Assembly (NCBI RefSeq): GCF_023856365.1
Contig: NW_026042472.1
Coordinates: 186,001-250,000, forward strand
Direction: 5' to 3'
From: Brienomyrus brachyistius
Taxonomy: Eukaryota > Chordata > Actinopteri > Osteoglossiformes > Mormyridae
Length of the DNA stretch: 64,000 nucleotides
The first letter of the stretch is position 1, and each line of letters opens with the position of its first letter. A program made the translations under genes and the position numbers. The notes beneath the pieces were generated by a model, which worked only from the letters and a program-made list of their open reading frames with translations, made no database searches and had not been told where the DNA came from. This document shows positions 44,724-64,000 of this stretch, in pieces.

Positions 44724-46652
44724 AATTGGTTCAGATAGGCGACGGACAATCTGATTGGCTCAGATAGGCGACGGACAATCTGATTGGCTCAGATAGGCGA
44801 CGGACAATCTGATTGGCTCAGATAGGCGACGGACAATCTGATTGGCTCAGATAGGCGACGGACAATCTGATTGGCTCAGATAGGCGACGGACAATCTGAT
44901 TGGCTCAGATAGGCGACGGACAATCTGATTGGCTCAGATAGGCGACGGACAATCTGATTGGCTCAGATAGGCGACGGACAATCTGATTGGCTCAGATAGG
45001 CGACGGACAATCTGATTGGCTCAGATAGGCGACGGACAATCTGATTGGCTCAGATAGGCGACGGACAATCTGATTGGCTCAGATAGGCGACGGACAATCT
45101 GATTGGCTCAGATAGGCGACGGACAATCTGATTGGCTCAGATAGGCGACGGACAATCTGATTGGCTCAGATAGGCGACGGACAATCTGATTGGCTCAGAT
45201 AGGCGACGGACAATCTGATTGGCTCAGATAGGCGACGGACAATCTGATTGGCTCAGATAGGCGACGGACAATCTGATTGGCTCAGATAGGCGACGGACAA
45301 TCTGATTGGCTCAGATAGGCGACGGACAATCTGATTGGCTCAGATAGGCGACGGACAATCTGATTGGCTCAGATAGGCGACGGACAATCTGATTGGCTCA
45401 GATAGGCGACGGACAATCTGATTGGCTCAGATAGGCGACGGACAATCTGATTGGCTCAGATAGGCGACGGACAATCTGATTGGCTCAGATAGGCGACGGA
45501 CAATCTGATTGGCTCAGATAGGCGACGGACAATCTGATTGGCTCAGATAGGCGACGGACAATCTGATTGGCTCAGATAGGCTCAGATAGGCGACGGACAA
45601 TCTGATTGGCTCAGATAGGCGACGGACAATCTGATTGGCTCAGATAGGCGACGGACAATCTGATTGGCTCAGATAGGCGACGGACAATCTGATTGGCTCA
45701 GATAGGCGACGGACAATCTGATTGGCTCAGATAGGCGACGGACAATCTGATTGGCTCAGATAGGCGACGGACAATCTGATTGGCTCAGATAGGCGACGGA
45801 CAATCTGATTGGCTCAGATAGGCGACGGACAATCTGATTGGCTCAGATAGGCGACGGACAATCTGATTGGCTCAGATAGGCGACGGACAATCTGATTGGC
45901 TCAGATAGGCGACGGACAATCTGATTGGCTCAGATAGGCGACGGACAATCTGATTGGCTCAGATAGGCGACGGACAATCTGATTGGCTCAGATAGGCGAC
46001 GGACAATCTGATTGGCTCAGATAGGCGACGGACAATCTGATTGGCTCAGATAGGCGACGGACAATCTGATTGGCTCAGATAGGCGACGGACAATCTGATT
46101 GGCTCAGATAGGCGACGGACAATCTGATTGGCTCAGATAGGCGACGGACAATCTGATTGGCTCAGATAGGCGACGGACAATCTGATTGGCTCAGATAGGC
46201 GACGGACAATCTGATTGGCTCAGATAGGCGACGGACAATCTGATTGGCTCAGATAGGCGACGGACGATCTGATTGGCTCAGATAGGCGACGGACGATCTG
46301 ATTGGCTCAGATAGGCGACGGACGATCTGATTGGCTCAGATAGGCGACGGACGATCTGATTGGCTCAGATAGGCGACGGACGATCTGATTGGCTCAGATA
46401 GGCGACGGACGATCTGATTGGCTCAGATAGGCGACGGACGATCTGATTGGCTCAGATAGGCGACGGACAATCTGATTGGCTCAGATAGGCGACGGACAAT
46501 CTGATTGGCTCAGATAGGCGACGGACAATCTGATTGGCTCAGATAGGCGACGGACGATCTGATTGGCTCAGATAGGCGACGGACGATCTGATTGGTTCAG
46601 ATAGGCGACGGACGATCTGATTGGTTCAGATAGGCGACGGACAATCTGATTG
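44724..46652 (+). repeat. 29 bp satellite, left block (about 66 units)
   Basis: Direct repeats of the 29 bp unit TCAGATAGGCGACGGACAAT plus CTGATTGGC, nearly identical over 1.9 kb. One irregular unit near 45570-45590 has a partial duplication. Variants ACGATC (for ACAATC) cluster at about 46265-46445 and 46555-46620, and GGTTCAG (for GGCTCAG) at 46590-46630, with one GGTTCAG at the extreme left. There are no unique spacers, so it is not a CRISPR. Confidence 0.97.
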
Positions 46653-57329
<10,677 letters not shown>

Positions 57330-58483
57330 TTTTCAGTCCGTACTAAAGACGTATTGCAAAATAAGCAGAGGTCCAACAGTAGGCCTTTGAATGGGCTACA
57401 GGCTGCATTGGGTTCTGCTGCTTTTTCTTCCGAGTCGCCTGCCCCTCCTCCCCCGAAGTCATCGGCTCTTCCTCGGTTGTATCACACACAGGTTCGGAAA
57501 CATTCGATGCGCATTACCGTCCCCTCCTGCACTGGAGGGTTAAGGACAACGTGATTATATCGAACCAAAATTGAAATGTGCAAGTTGACTTTCCTAGTTA
57601 TACGTCTTCATTTTTATTCTGGGTTTAACAACCATGAGTTTATGACGTATTTTACATGATTAGTTGGCGACTGGACCTTATTGTTTATATCTCTTATTAA
57701 GGATCCATCCATCCATACATCAATTATCAAAACCACACACTTACAATCCGAGTCTAGTTTCATATGCTGCGCTGCTGAGCGACCCGCAGAATATTATGCA
57801 TGAGTACAAGTCACAAGCCCCGTTTCCACTAACACGGGGCCGGTTCTAGCTTGGTGCCTTTTGAGACCGAGGCAAAAAGATGCAGACTCTCCCCGTCGGG
57901 GAATCGAACCCCGGTCTCCCGCGTGACAGGCGGGGATACTCACCACTATACTAACGAGGAGATGTACGCGCACTACTTTTACATCTTCAAGATAAACAGC
58001 GGATGACTACTAACATTTGCGAGTAATCAATGACTGAGCTTCATGTCATGACCATGGTGCTCAAGAGAAGAAAAAATACATAATGTACGTCCACTGATAC
58101 CAGAACAACCATATAGCTTTATACTAAGACGATGATTAAACGGAAAATTCCTTTACAAAACACTGCCACAAAATCATAGTTTCGCAATATTACATCGTGC
58201 AACGGGACACAGTGTAAGTACGTGAAGTCGGTAATTAAATCAAGAAAAAAAAGTGAGAGGAAAAGAATACTTTTCTATTATCATATTTTTCTAACTGGCC
58301 AAACTGAGTCATATTTTGATTATACACACTAACAGAAAAACAGTGCAAATCTCCGGTAGTCCGTTTCACTTGCGCTCCGCTATGGGGCAGTAACAAGCAG
58401 AGCTTAAGTGTGGAAGGAAAAAAAAAACACAGGACAGCATCAATCCCAACTTCACAAACGCCGGAGATCGAGATGCTGTAAGC
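57330..58483. promoter_or_regulatory. Divergent intergenic region between u2af2 and rgs11
   Basis: The two start codons face away from each other, about 1.15-1.2 kb apart, so this stretch must hold both promoters unless further 5' exons exist. The U2AF2 side (57380-57500) is the more GC-rich part. A tRNA-Asp gene lies inside. I see no convincing TATA box. Confidence 0.5.
57889..57960 (-). tRNA. tRNA-Asp (GTC)
   Basis: A 72 nt minus-strand cloverleaf. The acceptor stem is TCCTCGT paired with ACGGGGAG through one weak pair; the D arm contains the A box TAGTATAGTGGTGAG; the anticodon loop is CCTGTCACG with GTC; the T arm has GGTTCGATTCC. No CCA is encoded, as in eukaryotes. A T5 terminator for Pol III lies 10 nt beyond the 3' end (AAAAA at 57874-57878 on the plus strand). 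It appears intact and is a true gene, unlike the SINE heads elsewhere here. Confidence 0.95.
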
Positions 58484-58528
58484 ATGACAATTAACATCTT
58501 TATCCAAGGGAACAGCTGCAAGACACAG

Positions 58529-61500
58529 ATGCCGCGCCTAACAAAGGTAGGATCGATTCCGAAGTTCAGGCATTTACAGACGCGGACTCTTCTGGAGTTG
58601 ATTTTTTTCGGGAGATACGCATCAACTTCAAAAGTATGAACCGCATTATATCTATATCTGTTATGACGTTGTAGCTATTGATACTGATGCATCACAAAAA
58701 TAATTTAAATGTTTTTTCATTCTGACATATGTTCGTTCGGACGAGGATTTTATTATATGAGATAAGTTTTAAATGAAAACTTTTTTTAATCTATATGATT
58801 AATTCTCGAATCAAAGCCAGACTTCACATAAATCATTCATTCATAAATATAATGGAACATACAACATCCAGGTATCCATGAAATTTATGATCAGGCTATA
58901 CGTTTGTGATAACAACAAAACAACACAACATGTATATTTACAATATATGGGCCTATTGTTTAATATTGCCTCCAAATTATAGCCAGACAATAACGCAATA
59001 GGCCGACATCAAACTATTTTCATGTAAAACAAAAGTGCTGGCAGTTTGCTTGTGCTTACAGACCCCGCCTTGAGCCCATCCAGAAAGATCCCAAAAATAA
59101 CCGACAAGCAAAGGTTGTAACAATCTGAGCATGTTTAGTTTAATGTAATCAGGAGCCGAATTAATAACGCGAATAAATGATCAAACCGAAAGTCTGTAGT
59201 CGGGAATATCCGATAACGTCTTTGACGTGCAGTTAAGATAGTCAGAGGAAAAACCTTGTAGTTTACTTATATATATGCCTAAATATATGAGTGTGTCTCT
59301 CCGGTGATTTAATGATGAATATAACGATTACATATCAAATCACACATTAAGCAATTATTATATTACTAGGTTGAACGTTTTCACTATGTCTGTCGTCACC
59401 TTGATTTCACGATTTTGACTATTCTTCTTATCCCAGATTGAACAAGTCATTGTGGCGATGCAAGATCCCGACATGGGGATAAAGATGAAGAATCAAAGAC
59501 TGTTAATCACAGTGATTCCACATGCGATGACAGGTGCACGATACATATTTTACTTTTTAAAAATAATTTTTCATGCCGCCCGGGTTGTCTTACACCCGGC
59601 CGTGCAGTGTCCCGGGGGCCGGGTCCTAATGGTCATTTAAGCCCTTCACAGGAAAGCCCATACATCGGCGGTCTTCGGGAATCCTGTGCATTAAGACTGT
59701 CATCGATCTCCTTGCGCTCATATTTATTTATGTAATTTATTTATCGAGTTCAGCGTTTTTGATTTATGACGGCTTAATGCATTTCTCGACTCTAACTAGA
59801 TGCCTTCCTCGCTATGCCTTCCCAGGAAATGATATCGTGGAGTGGCTAATTCAGAAGTACTCCATCATGGAAGAAGGTAGGGCCGAGAAGTATGTAGGGA
59901 AGCGTTACCTGGTGCTCTTATGTGAGGTTAATCGATTGTTTTTTTCCCTTCGTGACGACGATGGCGCCCCTGCTGGCGAAAGACGTCATCAGGTTTTTTT
60001 TTTTTTGTAATAAAATAACAGAAATAAACGAGTCTTTTGAATAATAAATACAAATGAAGTAATAGAATTTGTCATCCATACAACAGATTAGCCTAGCTGC
60101 ATTTATGTGTAAGCATATGCAATTCACGTGTCTGACAGAAGCATGTTCTGTTCCATTGATATTGCTGAGCCTGTGAATTAATAAATGTCAGAATTGAGCT
60201 TGTCCATAACATAGACACCCCATTCGCCTGAAGCTTTTGGGATTTTCTTCCCCTGGCGTCAATTTATCTGCTGAATTATTTATCTTTCTGCTGAGAGGCT
60301 ATTAGTACAAATAATCTGTAGGCCAGTCCCGAGTCGCGCCGCTACGCATGCTGAGCTGTACGGTTTGATAGTCCCGATGCAAACTTCGCTGATAGCCAGA
60401 GGCAGTCAGTCATGCCTGGAGAAATATCGCTATCCGTCTCCCTCATTATGCACTTCTGCAAGACGCTGTTGTCCTGAATTCCCGGGCGATGCAGATGAGG
60501 TTTTAAATAGCAAGGGAGCAGATTTCCCTGATTTACAGCCCAGATTGGAAAAGAAGTCGGAATGGAAAGGAGGGGACTTTTAGGCAGTAGATGGCAGATG
60601 CATTAACAGACTTGAATGGGCAAAAAACCTGTTGCCCCGGTAAGCAGTTACCCCTCCCTGTAAACACTAGGCTTCCCCCTAGCAGCGCTGTTGCTGCGCC
60701 GGTCTGAAACCCCCGGGAGCGCCTGACTGCCAATGGCCGCGGAGGCAGCCGGAAAGTGGAAAGTCCCAATTACTCGTAATTAATTATAGTTCCGATGAGG
60801 AATGCACCATCCCCGCGGCTTATTCTGTGCACCATGTCAACGTTTTTTCCAGTTACTTGCTATACCGTAAAATAAAATATAATATGCCTACTCAGTTTCT
60901 AGTTATCGTGTGTTCTACTGTATTCCACTGACAAAAATTTAGAGAATTACTATGCCTAAATCTGGGCTACGAGTAGTGGATTTGTTTGAGCTTTGAGTAG
61001 TTTACGTGGAAATGAGTGACCACTTTGTGTGTTTTCAGAGGCACTTCATGTGGGGAATCTGATCGTGAAGCACGGCTACATTTACCCCCTAAAGGACCCC
61101 AGGACGCTCGTCCTGGGGCCCGACGAGACGCCGTATCGCTTCCAGGTAACCTAAAACCACGGTTTCTTCAGATGGAGGGCAGCGCGAGAGGGTGGTGGCC
61201 ATGTGGGGGGGCACGCATATCGAAACTATTCGTTGGAGAGACTGCGGAATTACCGTGTAGGACAGTATTTCTCAATCTGGTCCGGGCTCCAGAGCTGAGA
61301 GGGTGCAAAAACGTAGACTGTCTGGTAGGGAGCTGGGAGGGAGCAAAAACGTGGATCATCTGTGTGTCGCCGAGGACCGGATTGGGAAACACTGATGTAT
61401 GAGAACCAATGCCAGTTAAAGTAGCAAAATGCCTTCCACCCGCCTTGTCCCTGACATGTTAAATCACAAAGCACCTTTGTCACGCTGCTTCTGAATAGTT

Positions 61501-62792
61501 TCAAATGACAGCATCTCCTTTTTGCTAGACTCCGTACTTCTGGAGCTCTCAGCAGTGGCCAGCCTCCGAGCTAGATTACGGTGATTACCAATTATTAATC
61601 ATGTGCTCGCCTATTACATCATTACTTCCCTTTACTAGAATAATAGAAAAACACAGTTTCTTGCCATGTCTTTCTTTTGCTCTTCTAAAGCGATTTATTT
61701 GACTAAGAAGAATATCAGAAAGCAAGGGCAGCTGATAGACTATGAAAAGGTAAGAGAAAATTTTTATTTATGTACATTTCAATGCTATTCTTATTCGCTG
61801 GTCTGAAGCATTGCTTGATGAGATCATGTGATAGCTGAATGCTCATGGGAGTTTTACTTACACAAAATATTATGAGGGTAGAAGGAAAAATGATTGGTTC
61901 AGAGAGATAACCAATTAGATTGTACATGAGGTGGATCCGAGCAACTAGAGGAGGCAGGAGCAACCAATCAGATGTCTTGGTCCTGCCTCCTCTGCAATCT
62001 GATTGGTTATCTATCCGAACCAATCATTTTCCTTCTGCCCTCAGAACATTTTTGTGTAAGAAAACCTCCCACCAATTATGCACATAGTAGGATCGCACAT
62101 AGACATCCACCAACTTGCCGCCATGTTGCGTCAGGGTCAACGCATTTTAGGTTCTCATCAGTAAGAGGGTTTGTGAATCCGACACTGCCAGCTGATATCC
62201 TGGGAGGGGTTCGGCCTGTGAGTCATAACGTGAACCCATGCAGCAACGCAGCCAGCCGTGCGACCTGGCAATGTCGCATTTAAACATCGTCTCCGCAGGA
62301 CAGCTACAACATGTTGCACAAACGGATCAACCACACCTGGGACTTCGTGGTGATGCAGGCGAAGGAGCAGCTCAGGTAAACCCCACCCCAGCCCGGGAAT
62401 ACTGTCGCATCGAGCTATGAAATCAATTTCATAAATGCACACAAGGGGACAGATGAGAATGGATGAATAAATCTCGTATTAAGAGGATGATGATGTTACC
62501 TAAATTAAAAAGTAACATGGTGTGTGGTCATAATTTCCCTCCTATCTGTTAAATCAGACCTCAGCCTAAACACTAGAGTCGGAAATCCATTTCTAAGTGA
62601 AAAAGGAAACAGAAAAATGAAAACCCTACCTTGCAGTTCAGTGATTACCGCTATATGCTAATTACCCAGTATGCTTTCTGACTCTCCATCGACTGCTCTG
62701 CTCCTACCAGGGCAGCCAAACAGAGGCGCAAGGCGGACCGCATCGTGCTGGAATGTCAGGAACAGGCCTACTGGCTCGTCAACAGACCGCCA
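58529..62792 (+). CDS. rgs11: rgs11, R7-family regulator of G-protein signalling, 5' part
   Basis: GTPase-activating protein for Gi/o alpha subunits, acting with Gbeta5. Eight coding exons with matching phases: 58529-58546 (MPRLTK), 59437-59533 ([20 protein letters not shown]), 59826-59876 ([17 protein letters not shown]), 61039-61145 ([17 protein letters not shown]), 61529-61580 ([11 protein letters not shown]), 61691-61749 ([13 protein letters not shown]), 62299-62375 ([17 protein letters not shown]) and 62711-62792 ([14 protein letters not shown]). These make 181 codons covering the DEP domain and most of the DHEX region. The GGL and RGS domains must lie beyond the window. The text fits RGS11 better than RGS9, RGS6 or RGS7 ([21 protein letters not shown]). 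An in-frame ATG at 58484 would add 15 residues. Divergent from u2af2. Confidence 0.88.
61262..61396. mobile_element. MITE in an rgs11 intron
   Basis: GTATTTCTCAATCTGGTCC at the left and CGGATTGGGAAACACTGATG at the right are decayed inverted repeats. It contains the same GGGAGCAAAAACGTGGA interior as the MITE at 51365-51533, and that block is duplicated here. Confidence 0.6.
61852..62064. mobile_element. MITE with long subterminal inverted repeats
   Basis: Ends TTTTACTTACACAAAA and TTTTTGTGTAAGAAAA. Inside them GGAAAAATGATTGGTTCAGA and ATCCGAACCAATCATTTTCC continue the inverted repeat, with ATAACCAAT(T/C)AGATTG next. The GATTGGTTCAGA and AACCAATCAGATTG pieces are also the building blocks of the 29 bp satellite. 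Confidence 0.75.
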
Positions 62793-62954
62793 GTAAGCAC
62801 CTCCCCCGAAACCCCTGACTCCCTACATCTGCCCCGGCGAAAACCCAGTATGCTGTGATTAGAGTAAAGCACACACTGGGTAAACCTGAACTCAATGCAC
62901 CTTGGCAGCTCGAATATCGCCTCAGGCTGGGGGCGATTCTAGGATTTTTTTGAG

Positions 62955-63110
62955 GTTGTGGGGCAGAGTGGTGGCTCTGGGCCTAGGGATCTGTGCAAGC
63001 AAGTGGAAGGTTGTTGGTTCAAATCCTGTGAATGCCCAGAGTGATTCTACTCCGTTGGGCCTTTCAGCAAGGGCCTTAACCTGCAATTGCTTTGTCCTGG
63101 GTATGACATT
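62955..63110 (+). mobile_element. tRNA-related SINE fragment
   Basis: Contains GTGGCTCTGGGCCTAGGGAT as a weak A box and GGTTCAAATCC as a B box, then GGGCCTTTCAGCAAGGGCCT. A G run lies at 63359-63377. Nothing else is recognised in 63111-63860; no further rgs11 exon was seen. Confidence 0.6.
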
Positions 63111-63859
63111 AATCTACATGCAGGCCTGTTAGGAGATCCTTCAACTTACAGGGGAAACTTGGCAGGATTGGCAGGAAGGCATAGGCAGGGTCCCATTCCC
63201 CCACAGAGAGCTGGGGGGTTGTGCAGTTCTCTCCCACGACAACGGGTTTGTTCAATGAAGGAAGGCAAAGGAAACATCTGTAAGGACATATGGAACATTT
63301 CCGGTATAATTTTCGATCTCCGTCATCTCCAGAGCATTGAGCTCAGCAAAATTCACGGGGGGGGGGGGGGGGGGGGAGTTTTATCTTCGTTAAGTAAGAC
63401 ACACAGAGTGTCTCCATGCATACTTTGTGGGGGAGGAATATATCACTTCAGGCCTGATAACCCACTACTGCTTCAGTGTGATCATGAAATATTTACTTAG
63501 CTGGGAAGAAGCCTATGTTCTGTGGGACGAGAGCTTTCAGAAGACAGACAGGACAGCAGGCTGCGGGAATGAGCAACTGCACCCTCGCTGAGTGTAATTT
63601 GGAGTTCATGAATAACACAGGAGAGTGGAGAATGAAAGTGTGGGACAGGAGCAGAGTGTGGTGTGTATCTGGCTTAATCCCGGCCGTCACTAGGGCCCCT
63701 TTCTGCTGGGTGCGCAGCATCTCTCAGGGCTAATAAGCATCAGCGTTTATGTGGGCCATTATCCCCATCCGGGGCGGCATCAGGAGGTGGGAATGGCAGC
63801 CACGCAGCTGCGGATCACATCCTAAATTCAGCTTATTTTGCAGATGTACCTTTTATTGA

Positions 63860-63995
63860 GACTAGAGCAGTTGGGGGTTTAGGGACTTCTCTCAGGGGTC
63901 CAGTGGTGATGTCACTCTGCTGACTGTGGGATTTAAACCGGCAACCTTCCAGTCATAGGCGGCGACTGCCAACCCGCTCAGCCACACACCACCTT
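63860..63995 (+). mobile_element. SINE fragment
   Basis: Contains CAGTGGTGATGTCACTCTGC and GGGATTTAAACCGGCAACCT, then CCGCTCAGCCACACACCACC. Same family as the copy at 54037-54240. Runs to the window's edge. Confidence 0.6.
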
Positions 63996-64000
63996 CATTG

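Overview
This window looks like accessory-rich genomic DNA from a ray-finned fish. Genes have introns with GT/AG splice sites. There is a two-domain, ITIM-bearing immune receptor of the NITR type, which is known from teleosts. Repeats dominate: tRNA-derived SINEs ending in CATCCATC-type tails, several families of non-LTR retrotransposon, hAT and Tc1/mariner remnants, MITEs and microsatellites. I cannot name the species.

Layout. Positions 1-3.4 kb hold an LTR-retroelement remnant and a 2.9 kb foldback repeat. 3.9-5.9 kb carries the last three exons of a Brachyury-type T-box gene (tbxt, + strand); the final exon has a premature TAG and a 277 bp retroelement inserted with a 5 bp target duplication, so I call it a pseudogene. 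7.2-10.5 kb holds an integrase-type ORF remnant (- strand), a 36 bp perfect hairpin, a hAT-type MITE and LINE debris. 11.4-15.7 kb is a six-exon NITR-like receptor (+) whose second Ig domain and C-terminus are frame-disrupted. 16-37 kb is almost wholly mobile-element sequence: L2-like and CR1-like LINEs, a degraded gag region with a LINE nested in it, a 144 bp hAT MITE with a perfect 8 bp target duplication, and a 46 bp minisatellite of about 23 units.

38.6-40.6 kb is an apparently intact four-exon chemerin/cystatin-fold secreted-protein gene (+). 42-44.7 kb has an Ig-like fragment and a long proline-rich retroelement copy. 44.7-48.5 kb is a 3.76 kb array of about 130 copies of a 29 bp unit, in two head-to-head blocks. 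48.6-57.3 kb is U2AF2 (- strand), the large subunit of the U2 auxiliary splicing factor: ten exons with matching phases and 423 codons, but the last exon, which completes the UHM domain, is not found where expected; the satellite array lies there instead. A tRNA-Asp(GTC) gene (- strand) lies in the roughly 1.2 kb between U2AF2 and the divergently transcribed R7-family regulator of G-protein signalling rgs11 (+), whose first eight coding exons (DEP and DHEX regions) run to 62.8 kb and continue beyond the window.

The genes do not form a pathway. U2AF2 and rgs11 form a head-to-head pair around the tRNA. The immune receptor and the chemerin-like gene are separate defence-related loci in repeat-rich DNA. 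The points most worth following are the satellite array (its origin, internal inversion and about 130 CCAAT-box motifs), the missing U2AF2 terminal exon next to it, the interrupted tbxt copy and the broken NITR gene.
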